A DNA stretch of 64,000 bases from Ruminococcus sp. (GTDB lineage: Bacteria > Bacillota > Clostridia > Oscillospirales > Ruminococcaceae): contig JAIDCY010000011.1 in assembly GCA_029055625.1 (NCBI GenBank), positions 1 to 64,000 on the forward strand, given 5' to 3'. The position numbers were made by a program, and so were the translations under genes. This document shows positions 41,752 to 51,162 of this stretch, piece by piece (within the stretch, counting starts at the first letter, position 1; every line of letters begins with the position of its first letter). A model generated the notes under the pieces. That model saw only the letters and a program-made list of their open reading frames with translations. It made no database searches and was not told the origin of the DNA.

Positions 41752-42528
41752 ATGGATACTTTAAAAGAAATTTACGCCTACAGACATATGATTTCAAGCC
41801 TTGTCCGCAAAGATTTACGGGGACGTTATAAAGGTTCAGTACTCGGTTTTCTGTGGACTTTCATAAATCCGTTGTTACAGCTTATCGTATATACAATGGT
41901 ATTCAAGGTGATTCTCAGAACAGATATTGAAAGATACTATTTATACCTGTTTATCGCCCTTATTGCATGGATATTTTTTTCCGCCTCCGTAACAGGTGGG
42001 TCTGCCTCGATAGTATCGCAGAAAGACCTGATTAAAAAAATATACTTTCCAAGACAGGTGATACCTATATCTTACGTTACAAGCTGTTTTGTAAATATGT
42101 TACTTAGTTTCATAGTAGTATTTGTTGTGATAATATTTTCCGGTACAGGATTTAATTTTATTGCGTTACTATACTTACCGGTAATAATGATTGTAGAGTA
42201 TATATTATCACTGGGAACGGCTCTGATAGTCTCGGCGGTGACGGTTTACTTCCGTGATTTAGAACACATTCTCGGTATAGTCACAATGGCTATGATGTAC
42301 ATGACCCCTATCATGTACGATAAATCCATAGTGCCGGATAATCTTCTGCCGGTCTTCAATCTCAATCCGATGACTCACATCATTGACTGTTACCGTGATA
42401 TTCTCTATTACAAGACTATCCCGCAACTTTCAAGTCTCGTATCGTCGGTGATACTCGGTACAGTTTTCCTTATCGCCGGACACTTTATTTTCCTTAAGCT
42501 ACAACGTCATTTTGCGGAGGAACTTTAA
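41752..42528 (+). CDS. Polysaccharide/teichoic acid export ABC transporter permease (Wzm/TagG-like)
   Basis: LVRKDLRGRYKGSVLGFLWTFINPLLQLIVYTMVF, PMTHIIDCYRDILYY. Confidence 0.9.
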   Translation: MDTLKEIYAYRHMISSLVRKDLRGRYKGSVLGFLWTFINPLLQLIVYTMVFKVILRTDIERYYLYLFIALIAWIFFSASVTGGSASIVSQKDLIKKIYFPRQVIPISYVTSCFVNMLLSFIVVFVVIIFSGTGFNFIALLYLPVIMIVEYILSLGTALIVSAVTVYFRDLEHILGIVTMAMMYMTPIMYDKSIVPDNLLPVFNLNPMTHIIDCYRDILYYKTIPQLSSLVSSVILGTVFLIAGHFIFLKLQRHFAEEL

Positions 42529-43823
42529 TGAATAATGATATTGTAATTGATGTCAAAAACATAACAAAAAAATTCAGGGTATACCTCGATAAAGGCTCAC
42601 AACTCAAAGAAAAATTACTTTTCCGGAAGCGTACCCGATACGAAGAACGCACGGTTCTGAACGGTATAAGTTTCCAGGTACGCAAAGGTGAGGCTGTCGG
42701 ACTTATCGGACATAACGGTTGCGGAAAAAGTACAACACTTAAACTCCTTACAAAAATTATGTACGCCGATAGTGGCGAGATAGTCATGAACGGCAGAGTT
42801 TCAAGCCTTATCGAACTTGGAGCAGGTTTTCATCCTGATATGTCGGGACGGGAAAATATCTATACTAACGCCTCAATTTTCGGACTTACGAAAAAAGAAG
42901 TGGATGCGAGATTCGACAGAATAGTAAAATTTTCCGAACTTGAAGAATTTATAGATAATCCGGTGCGGACTTACTCTTCAGGTATGTATATGCGACTTGC
43001 TTTTTCCGTGGCGATAAACGTTGATGCGGATATTCTGCTGATTGACGAAATTCTTGCGGTAGGCGATACAAATTTTCAGACAAAATGTTTCAACCGTCTG
43101 CGTGAACTCAAATCCCACGGAATGACTATTATAATAGTAACTCATGACCTGTCCACTATTGAAAAATTCTGCGATAAAGCAATATGGTTAAATAACGGCG
43201 TAATAGTACGTGAAGGACGTTCCGCCGAAGTGGTAGACGCTTATTTCAGTTTCATGAATGACAGGAAATTTGAACATGATTCTGAAACAGAACCTGAATC
43301 TGTATCTGAATCAGAATCTGCTCCGGAGCAGGTAACGGATTCCGAACCGGCGGAAATTCCGGAAGAAGTTCCGGAAGATAACGGCAGTATAGACTATTCC
43401 GCTAATCGTTTCGGCTTGAAATATATTGAAATCAGAAAAGCGGAGATGTTGAACAGTGACGGCAAAGACTTACGAATTTTCCGTACCGGTGAAAAACTTA
43501 CGGTAAAGATATACTATCACGTAAACAAAAAACTTGATGAATACGTTTTCGGGTTTGGTTTCTATGATTTGGACGGCAGATGTCTTTACGGCAACAATAC
43601 GCAACTTGACAGAATAAAAGTAAATCCCGATAAATCCGACGGAATAATTTCAGTTGAAGTACAGAATCTTCCGTTACTTTCCGGAAAATATATTCTTAAC
43701 GTCGCAGTGGTTGATGTTGACGGCACACCTATGGATTTTTACCGCAATTACTGTGAATTTGAAGTGATTTCCTATGACAGAAGCACCGGTTTTTTCAGTA
43801 TTCCGCACAAATGGAGGTTATAA
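42528..43823 (+). CDS. Polysaccharide export ABC transporter ATP-binding protein with C-terminal Wzt-like domain (Wzt/TagH-like)
   Basis: GLIGHNGCGKSTTLKLLTKI, YSSGMYMRLAFSVA, LLIDEILAVGD; acidic linker then beta-rich C-terminal domain. Confidence 0.9.
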   Translation: MNNDIVIDVKNITKKFRVYLDKGSQLKEKLLFRKRTRYEERTVLNGISFQVRKGEAVGLIGHNGCGKSTTLKLLTKIMYADSGEIVMNGRVSSLIELGAGFHPDMSGRENIYTNASIFGLTKKEVDARFDRIVKFSELEEFIDNPVRTYSSGMYMRLAFSVAINVDADILLIDEILAVGDTNFQTKCFNRLRELKSHGMTIIIVTHDLSTIEKFCDKAIWLNNGVIVREGRSAEVVDAYFSFMNDRKFEHDSETEPESVSESESAPEQVTDSEPAEIPEEVPEDNGSIDYSANRFGLKYIEIRKAEMLNSDGKDLRIFRTGEKLTVKIYYHVNKKLDEYVFGFGFYDLDGRCLYGNNTQLDRIKVNPDKSDGIISVEVQNLPLLSGKYILNVAVVDVDGTPMDFYRNYCEFEVISYDRSTGFFSIPHKWRL

Positions 43824-43825
43824 CT

Positions 43826-45004
43826 TTGAGTATAATTTATGACGAACTCGAAACAGATATTATTATCAAAAAACTTACAGGAAAAAATGAAATAGTCCCA
43901 CAGGATAATTTTTCCGTAAGTACGGTAAATATAAAGATGCTGGATTCTCTCGACAAAATGAACAAAACGTCAGTAAACCGTTCATATCGTCCCATACAGT
44001 CGGACGGTCTTAAAAATAAGGTGACCTGTCTTTTTAAAAGACTTGTCCGCCGTATGACGTTCTGGCTTATCGAACCCTGCATGATTCAGCAGACAGATTA
44101 CAATTCCGCCAACAACATTTTTTCCGCGGAAGTGAATTATCAGATAAATTCGATAAATTCACGCCTCGAAACAGTCCCGGAACTCGATACCAGAATAGCG
44201 GAGATGTCAGAAAAAATGACGGAAAAAATATCGGAAATGAACCGATATATCGAAAAAACTGATAAACATATCTCCGATAATGAAAAATATATATCCGAGA
44301 TGGAAAAATCAATGAATACTATGCGGAATACTCTTGAAAATTTTAATATGACCTTTTCGCAATCCGGTGAAGACAGCATAATTCAATATATCTGCAACAC
44401 ATTGGGCAGAAAAATTGAAACTTATCTTGATTTAGGAGCAAATCACGCTTTTTATCTCAGTAATACGTATAATTTCTATACGCAGGGTGCAAGAGGCGTA
44501 CTGGTTGAGGCTAACCCTGAACTCGCACGGGAACTTATTGAAAAGCGTCCGGAAGATATAGTAGTAAATAAGTGTATCGCAGAAAAATCCGGCGAAAAAC
44601 TGGACTTCTACATCATGAACGGTGACGGTCTTTCCACTACTGACTATCAATCCGCTCTGAACTTTATAAAAGAAAATCCTGCTCTTGCGATAACTAAAAC
44701 TATCTCTATAGATTCAGTCACGATAAATGAAATCATTGACCTGTATTTTCCCGATTCCGCACCCGATATTATGAATATCGACATTGAAGGTATGGAGCTT
44801 ACGATACTTAAAATGACAGACTTTGAAAAGTTCAGACCACTTATAATAATATGCGAGATGATAAATTATCAGAACGGTCTGCCAAATAGTCCGAAAAACG
44901 CAAAAATCCTCGAACTGATGCGGAAAAACGATTACAGGGAGTTCGCATTTACCGGAATAAATTCAATATTTATCGATACACGACAGGAGGTTATAAATTT
45001 ATGA
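43826..45004 (+). CDS. FkbM family methyltransferase with N-terminal coiled-coil-like region
   Basis: SQSGEDSIIQYICNTLGRKIETYLDLGANHAF, VEANPELARELIEKRP, PDIMNIDIEGMELTIL; TTG start after GGAGG likely. Confidence 0.82.
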   Translation: MSIIYDELETDIIIKKLTGKNEIVPQDNFSVSTVNIKMLDSLDKMNKTSVNRSYRPIQSDGLKNKVTCLFKRLVRRMTFWLIEPCMIQQTDYNSANNIFSAEVNYQINSINSRLETVPELDTRIAEMSEKMTEKISEMNRYIEKTDKHISDNEKYISEMEKSMNTMRNTLENFNMTFSQSGEDSIIQYICNTLGRKIETYLDLGANHAFYLSNTYNFYTQGARGVLVEANPELARELIEKRPEDIVVNKCIAEKSGEKLDFYIMNGDGLSTTDYQSALNFIKENPALAITKTISIDSVTINEIIDLYFPDSAPDIMNIDIEGMELTILKMTDFEKFRPLIIICEMINYQNGLPNSPKNAKILELMRKNDYREFAFTGINSIFIDTRQEVINL

Positions 45005-47526
45005 ATATCGCTTTTGATTCTATAGCGATTCTCGGATACATGAGCAGGAACAGAGGTATCGGCAATTATGCGTTAAATCAGTTTACCGGCATGATTAACC
45101 GTGATACAAAAAACAAGTACTTTTTTCTGAACATGATTGACCGGAATTTCAGCCTTTCGCCTATGATTACCAACGACAATTTCACGGAAGACTTTATAGA
45201 TACCGGAAAAAATAACGTCCTGCTCCGTAGCGAGTGTTACAGCGATATTATCGGAAACGTAATAAAAAGATATATCCGTGAAAATAACATAGATATTTTC
45301 TATATAACCTCACCTTTTGAACCGGCTTTCATATCCTATAAAAAAGAATGGTTTGACGGTGTAAAAGTAATTGCGACAGTATATGATATAATACCATATG
45401 TCATGAAAGAAAAATATCTTGCGGATAAAAATACTTTTGAATGGTATATGAAATGCATCGATAATCTGCGGTGGTCGGACAGGCTTTTTGTAATATCCGA
45501 CAGCGTAAAAAATGATTTGGTTAAATATCTTAAATTCAATCCGGAAAATATCAGTACTATATGGGGTGCGGTAGATGACCATTACAGAATAATTGATATA
45601 GATGATACAGAAAAATCGCTGATTCTCGACAAATTCGGTATATCAAAACCCTTTATAATGTGTACCGGTGGTGAAGACAGCCGGAAAAATCTTGATGGTC
45701 TTATCCGTGCGTACTCTCTTTTACCCGATAACATCAGAAATTCTTATCAGCTTGTAGTGGTCTGCAAGCTATCTGAAAACGGTCTTAAAAATCTTAAATC
45801 CGTTGCGGTATCGCATAAAGTCGGAAAAGACGTAATTTTTACCGGTTTCGTCTCCGATGAGGAACTTCTTAAATTCTATAATCTCGCTGTTCTTATGGCG
45901 TTTCCGTCAAAATACGAGGGTTTCGGGTTGCCTATAGTAGAGGCGTGGGCGTGTGGTACTCCGGTACTGACCGCAGATAATTCAAGTCTCCGTGAAATTG
46001 CAGGAGATTCCGCAATGTTAATAAATGCAAATATAGACAAATCCATTGCCGACGGTATGAAAAAAATGTTAAGCGATAGTACAATTTTGTCGGAATATAC
46101 GGTAAAAGGTATGCAACGTCTGGAGTTATACCGGTGGGACAGGGTAAATGATAATATAATCTCTCTCATAGATAGTATGGGTGCAAACAAAATAAATTTA
46201 TCAAAAGCGGATAACAAAAAAATTAAAATCGCATTCTTTACACCTTTACCCCCTCTTGAATCGGGTATTTCTGACTACAGCTACGACATTATAAACGCTC
46301 TGAGCAGGTACTTTGATATTGACGTTTTCGTTGAAGAAACATACAACGCTGACTGTACTTTTCCGGCTAACGTTTCGCTGTATAGTCACCGTGCGTACCC
46401 GATACGATACCCACAATATAAAGATACCGTTTTTCAGATGGGCAATTCTGAATATCACTTCTATATGTACCAGTATATAAGAAAATATCATGGTACTGTA
46501 GTATTGCATGACTTCAACCTCCACGGTGCTTTTTATCATTATGCTGTAACACTCTGTAAAGGTAACTACAGTCTTTACAGAACTTTCATTGATAACGATT
46601 TCCCTGACTGCGACGGTTATATAAATGCTCTCCGGAACGGTTCAGCAAATCCCGATATATACGGTATGGAGTTAAACAGTTATATTACCGATTCCGCTGA
46701 CAGAATAATTGTACACAGTCGGTACTCGAAAGGAAAGCTACTTGAAAAAAATATAGCAAGAAATGTTACAGTAATTCCATTATACGCTGAAATTCTTCCG
46801 CTTGCAAACGGTAACACGGTAAAACTACAGAATAATTTCCCAGCCGATAAAACTATAATTTCCGCATTCGGTGGCATACACCGTACCAAAAGAATTTTAC
46901 CACTTATCAAGGCATTTACGGAACTAAAAAAAGAAATTGACAACATTCATTTAATGCTTGTCGGCAAACCCGCTCCGGATATTCGGGCAGAACTCGATAA
47001 CTTTATAATCTCCGCAAATCTTCAGGATTCCGTTACTGTTACTGGTTATACGACTATCGAAAAATTCAAGGAATATATCGATATGTCGGATATATGCATG
47101 AACTTACGCTATCCCTACAACGGCGAAACCAGCGGTAGTCTTATGCGTATCCTCGCTAAAGGTAAATGTGCCGTCGTAAATGATATAGGCAGTTTCTCTG
47201 AAATCCCTGATGATGCCTGTATTAAATTGCCGTCCGTCGACGTTATGGGCGAACTCAACGAATCAGATGAAATATATAAAGTCCTCAAAGAACTTACGGA
47301 AAATCCGGCAAAACGTCGGGATATAGAAAAAAATGCCCGGAAATACGCACAGGATGTACTTGATATAAACAAAATCGCCGTAAAGTATTTCAATACCATA
47401 TGTTCAGATAAATCTGCTTCTCCCGTAACGGAAAAAATTATAGATACTCTGAAACTCGATACTAATTTTACTTCCGGCGATATTTCAGGCATTGCCCGTA
47501 CTTTGTCCTACTCAAAACTTTATTGA
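45001..47526 (+). CDS. Tandem glycosyltransferase (two GT4-like modules, 841 aa)
   Basis: First module MAFPSKYEGFGLPIVEAWACGTPVLTADNSSLREIAGDSAMLI; second module begins IKIAFFTPLPPLESGISDYSYDII and has MNLRYPYNGETSGSLMRILAKGKCAVVND. Confidence 0.9.
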   Translation: MNIAFDSIAILGYMSRNRGIGNYALNQFTGMINRDTKNKYFFLNMIDRNFSLSPMITNDNFTEDFIDTGKNNVLLRSECYSDIIGNVIKRYIRENNIDIFYITSPFEPAFISYKKEWFDGVKVIATVYDIIPYVMKEKYLADKNTFEWYMKCIDNLRWSDRLFVISDSVKNDLVKYLKFNPENISTIWGAVDDHYRIIDIDDTEKSLILDKFGISKPFIMCTGGEDSRKNLDGLIRAYSLLPDNIRNSYQLVVVCKLSENGLKNLKSVAVSHKVGKDVIFTGFVSDEELLKFYNLAVLMAFPSKYEGFGLPIVEAWACGTPVLTADNSSLREIAGDSAMLINANIDKSIADGMKKMLSDSTILSEYTVKGMQRLELYRWDRVNDNIISLIDSMGANKINLSKADNKKIKIAFFTPLPPLESGISDYSYDIINALSRYFDIDVFVEETYNADCTFPANVSLYSHRAYPIRYPQYKDTVFQMGNSEYHFYMYQYIRKYHGTVVLHDFNLHGAFYHYAVTLCKGNYSLYRTFIDNDFPDCDGYINALRNGSANPDIYGMELNSYITDSADRIIVHSRYSKGKLLEKNIARNVTVIPLYAEILPLANGNTVKLQNNFPADKTIISAFGGIHRTKRILPLIKAFTELKKEIDNIHLMLVGKPAPDIRAELDNFIISANLQDSVTVTGYTTIEKFKEYIDMSDICMNLRYPYNGETSGSLMRILAKGKCAVVNDIGSFSEIPDDACIKLPSVDVMGELNESDEIYKVLKELTENPAKRRDIEKNARKYAQDVLDINKIAVKYFNTICSDKSASPVTEKIIDTLKLDTNFTSGDISGIARTLSYSKLY

Positions 47527-47527
47527 T

Positions 47528-48505
47528 TTATATTTTTATCTCTGCTGTACTGAATTTCTTACACTCCTTTAACAGTATTTCGGAAAAATTTTCACGTTCA
47601 AAGTCTACCGCTTTTTCTGATAATCCCTGTAAAGTCCTGTTGTATTTCTCCTTAGGAATTACCTTGAATTTCTCCGGCGTTTTCATGTAAAGTAACAGAA
47701 AATCATTTTTTTCCGGATTATTCTGCATAGTACTTGCTATCTTACTACGTATATATATAAAATTCTTCGCTTCGTCGCTGTTTTCGTCGATATGCGAATA
47801 GTAACTCTTTTCCGTATCGGTAAGCGGTACGGAAAATGCTGTCTCCTTCTGTTTTTTCTCCGCTTCCTTACGTCTTTTTTCTATCTTCTCTATCCGTGTA
47901 CGCCTTATCTCGTCGAGTTTCTCGTTATGTGATATATCTTCCGTATGTACCGCCTTATATATCACGTACAAAGCCACCGCATCATTCAGGGCATTATGAA
48001 AACTTCCGGAAATCGGTTTATACCCGAACGCTGAAGCGAGTTCCTTTATATTCACAGGCTCGGGAAAATTAAGCTTTTCCGTAATATATTCCTGTATATC
48101 GTATATTCTCCTGCCTACCCTCTGGATATTCGCACAATCCTTACCGAATCTCTGATGTTGTTTTGTATCGGAAGAAAGACCTGTCCGGTCAAAATTCCCC
48201 CATACATAGATTTTATCGATACCGTATTTTCTTACGAGTCTTAAAATTATACTCATAACGTCGTTGCTATCCGGTGAATTGTTTATCTCCTCCTGTGTAA
48301 GTTTCGTAAGTTTCTTACACTGCTTGGTCATTTTCGGATAGCGGTTAGGTCTTGACGTACAATAAAAGCTCTCCTTGATTATATAATCTTCGTCGCATAT
48401 CACAACCCCTGACGAAAGAATTTCACTGTCGAGTTTATGTATGCAATATCCACACGTAAACTCGAAATCCGCAAAACATATATATTTTTTTTCCGAACTC
48501 TCCAC
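47528..48505 (-). CDS. DEDDh 3'-5' exonuclease family protein with C-terminal extension
   Basis: ICFADFEFTCG, SGSFHNALNDAVALYVIYKAV. Confidence 0.75.
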   Translation of the reverse strand: MESSEKKYICFADFEFTCGYCIHKLDSEILSSGVVICDEDYIIKESFYCTSRPNRYPKMTKQCKKLTKLTQEEINNSPDSNDVMSIILRLVRKYGIDKIYVWGNFDRTGLSSDTKQHQRFGKDCANIQRVGRRIYDIQEYITEKLNFPEPVNIKELASAFGYKPISGSFHNALNDAVALYVIYKAVHTEDISHNEKLDEIRRTRIEKIEKRRKEAEKKQKETAFSVPLTDTEKSYYSHIDENSDEAKNFIYIRSKIASTMQNNPEKNDFLLLYMKTPEKFKVIPKEKYNRTLQGLSEKAVDFERENFSEILLKECKKFSTAEIKI

Positions 48506-48523
48506 AATTTTTCCCCCTTTTTA

Positions 48524-49006
48524 TCATAATACCGGTTCAAACATAAGAACCGGATAGCCGTTATAATACGGCTTTACGATTTCAGGGTGCATATCCGCAT
48601 ATCTGAATATCTCATCGGCGAGACCCTCTTTCAGAAACTCTACAAGCTGTGAAAGAGGTCTGTTATATAATTCCTCACATATCGAAGCTATAGTTATAGC
48701 ACGTCTGCCGGAAATATCCATAATCCTGTATGGCCATATGCGACAGTCAAAGGGTTTTTCGTCTCCTAAAATACAACCGTTTTCACTCAGTGCCGGACAC
48801 GAAAACAAACCTTCTTCCGAAAATGTTTCCGTCCGGAATATGTACCCACCGTCCTTTTTTACAAATTTTGTATCAGGTTTAACTTCAAGTATCCTGTTCC
48901 GTATCTCCTGCGTGAATACCGGCGTTTCCCATATGTCGTAACGGTCGAAGATACAACACAGCCGACACTCCGCACAGGATTTTTTTTCAAGTATTTTTTT
49001 CAGCAT
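48524..49006 (-). CDS. YkgJ-like cysteine cluster protein
   Basis: CAECRLCCIFDRYD, CPALSENGCILGDEKPFDCRIWPYR. Confidence 0.8.
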   Translation of the reverse strand: MLKKILEKKSCAECRLCCIFDRYDIWETPVFTQEIRNRILEVKPDTKFVKKDGGYIFRTETFSEEGLFSCPALSENGCILGDEKPFDCRIWPYRIMDISGRRAITIASICEELYNRPLSQLVEFLKEGLADEIFRYADMHPEIVKPYYNGYPVLMFEPVL

Positions 49007-49035
49007 ATTTCCTCCCCTTTCGCAAATCAGACAAA

Positions 49036-49064
49036 TTAAAAAATGACTGCCATAAGCAGTCCCT
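49036..49064 (-). terminator. Intrinsic terminator
   Basis: Minus strand GACTGCTTATGGCAGTC then ATTTTTT. Confidence 0.7.
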
Positions 49065-49072
49065 AAAAAAAA

Positions 49073-49486
49073 TCAGTGAGTGTTTTTAATGGCGTTCTTG
49101 GCTCTTGTAACAATAGTCCGGTCGTTTTCGTATGATAATATGTTCCCGGCGTATGAGATGTCAACCCAGCGTATTTCCGCTATTTCCTCCTCCTGCGGTA
49201 TAAAATTCACATTTCTTGCCCTCGCCAGAAAATATACCACTACTTTTACCGTATCTTTTTTCGGTGAATATGTAACAGTTTCCCGGAAAGTAGGGTCTAT
49301 AATTACATCTATTGATGTCTCCTCCTTTACTTCACGCCGTGCTGTCTCAACTTCCGTTTCACCGCTTTCAACGTGCCCTTTCGGAAATGACCAGTGCCCA
49401 CTGTTTATATGCTTGATAAGCAGAATTTCTGTATTTCCGTGGAATTTACGGTAAACAATCGCCCCGCATGATTTTTCATAAAGCAT
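49073..49486 (-). CDS. Nudix hydrolase (diadenosine polyphosphate hydrolase-like)
   Basis: GHVESGETEVETARREVKEETSIDV Nudix box; start at MLYEKSCGAIVYRK. Confidence 0.92.
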   Translation of the reverse strand: MLYEKSCGAIVYRKFHGNTEILLIKHINSGHWSFPKGHVESGETEVETARREVKEETSIDVIIDPTFRETVTYSPKKDTVKVVVYFLARARNVNFIPQEEEIAEIRWVDISYAGNILSYENDRTIVTRAKNAIKNTH

Positions 49487-49677
49487 AAAATAAATAAATC
49501 CTTTCCTGCCGTATGGCATTATATCTGTAGTTTCAATAATATTATAACATGATTTGTCTAATTTGTCCATAGGTTACAGGAAAAACATAAGTATTTTTTT
49601 ATAACCGAAAAAGAGAGTGGTTTTTTGGCAAATAATGTCGAATATTTTTATATTACTTATATTTTTTTTAAAAACTA

Positions 49678-49706
49678 TTGACATTTTCTATAAAGCGTGA
49701 TATACT
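49678..49706 (+). promoter_or_regulatory. Promoter TTGACA-17-TATACT
   Basis: Upstream of the 49744 secreted protein. Confidence 0.65.
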
Positions 49707-49743
49707 AATATTGTAAAAATTCATAAGAAAGGAAGTAATAAAT

Positions 49744-50574
49744 ATGAAACTTAAAAAAATTGTATCATCATTATTAACTGTTTCTCTTATGGCATCTTCT
49801 GTGCCTATAGCAAGTGTTTCGGCTGCAAATGAACCGCAAATTTATGTTGACATAAGATACGATGACAACGGCGAAGCAAAAGCAGACATAATATTTAAAA
49901 ATATGCCCCCTATATCAAGTGGAGGATTTCATCTTAATGTTGGTGACGGTTGGAATTTAAAAACAGATTCTCGTACAAACGGTATTAAATTTGATACACA
50001 TGACTGCACCATGGATGAGACCGGTATAAGACCTACATTAAAAAAATATGGAGATAATGATATTTTCATTTTGTTTAGTCTCGTTGGAAATTATGATTTA
50101 AACGGACGATTTGCTTCAATATCTCTTGAAAAAAATAATAAATTTAACCCTGAAAACGCAAAAATAAATGTTGAATTTCAATCTAATGAAAATGCCTCTG
50201 ATTCTATATATGGTATAGGTATAGGAACTATTATAGAGGCAGAATCTAACTATTCTCCTGAGATGCTTAGAGCATATGAGTATAAAATAGGAGATGTAAA
50301 TAACGATGGTCGTGTAAATGCTATCGACAGTACACTTATACGTGTAGCACTGGCAGACAATAACAAAAGTTCACTTACAGTAGAAAGTATAAAAGATAAT
50401 TTTAAAACTTATTTTCCTGACGCAATATGTCCGGCAGCACCTGATGCAAGTCAAGAGGGAATTATTAGTAGATATGATGCTGACCTCATAATGGAATATT
50501 ACGCAGATATGTCTACAGACAGTCAAAACGCTTCAAGGATTGGAAAACTTGACTTCTATGAATACTTTAGATAA
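49744..50574 (+). CDS. Secreted protein with cohesin-like beta-rich region and C-terminal dockerin
   Basis: Signal peptide; GDVNNDGRVNAIDSTLIRVALAD and ISRYDADLIMEYYADMST dockerin-like repeats; N-terminal domain assignment uncertain. Confidence 0.65.
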   Translation: MKLKKIVSSLLTVSLMASSVPIASVSAANEPQIYVDIRYDDNGEAKADIIFKNMPPISSGGFHLNVGDGWNLKTDSRTNGIKFDTHDCTMDETGIRPTLKKYGDNDIFILFSLVGNYDLNGRFASISLEKNNKFNPENAKINVEFQSNENASDSIYGIGIGTIIEAESNYSPEMLRAYEYKIGDVNNDGRVNAIDSTLIRVALADNNKSSLTVESIKDNFKTYFPDAICPAAPDASQEGIISRYDADLIMEYYADMSTDSQNASRIGKLDFYEYFR

Positions 50575-50590
50575 TAAAGGAGGCTATCTT

Positions 50591-51124
50591 ATGAAAAAAT
50601 TCAGAAAGTTTACCGCTCTTATGGCTGGTATCGTCCTTGCTTTATCTGCTACCCCTGTGGGAGCAGGTGCGGAAATCCTTAAAGGTGATATAAATCAGGA
50701 CGGCGTTGTTGATATTAAAGATGCGGAATTACTTAAGGATTTCATGTATAATTATTTTTCCTATAGCAAAGACTATACGGAAGAAGAAATACAGCATTAC
50801 ATTACTTACGGCGATATGAACGGCGACGGTTATGTGTGGGATGATGACATAATACTTATGGGCGAAGTTAACAGCGATATAACTTCAAATACTGAACTCG
50901 GTGACGTAAACCATGACGGCTATATAAATTCTATAGATGCTACTGCTGTACTGTGTTATTACGCTGACCTCTCCACTGACCATTACGACGACTACACCGC
51001 AGAAGAACACGAAAACTTTAAAAAATACGGAAACGTTTCAAAAGAAGAACTCGGCGACGATTACGTTGATGCCTATGATGCTACATTGATACTTAAGATA
51101 TACGTTGAAAATTCCACAAAATAA
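50591..51124 (+). CDS. Secreted protein made almost only of dockerin-type EF-hand repeats
   Basis: Signal peptide then GDINQDGVVDIKDAELLKDFM, GDMNGDGYVWDDDIILMG, GDVNHDGYINSIDATAVLCYYADLST, LGDDYVDAYDATLILKIYVE. Confidence 0.75.
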   Translation: MKKFRKFTALMAGIVLALSATPVGAGAEILKGDINQDGVVDIKDAELLKDFMYNYFSYSKDYTEEEIQHYITYGDMNGDGYVWDDDIILMGEVNSDITSNTELGDVNHDGYINSIDATAVLCYYADLSTDHYDDYTAEEHENFKKYGNVSKEELGDDYVDAYDATLILKIYVENSTK

Positions 51125-51128
51125 AAAA

Positions 51129-51160
51129 CAGGACGGATTTATTATAATCCGTCCTTTTAT
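51129..51160. terminator. Bidirectional terminator between convergent genes
   Basis: GGACGGATT-TATTAT-AATCCGTCC flanked by A- and T-rich runs. Confidence 0.75.
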
Positions 51161-51162
51161 TA

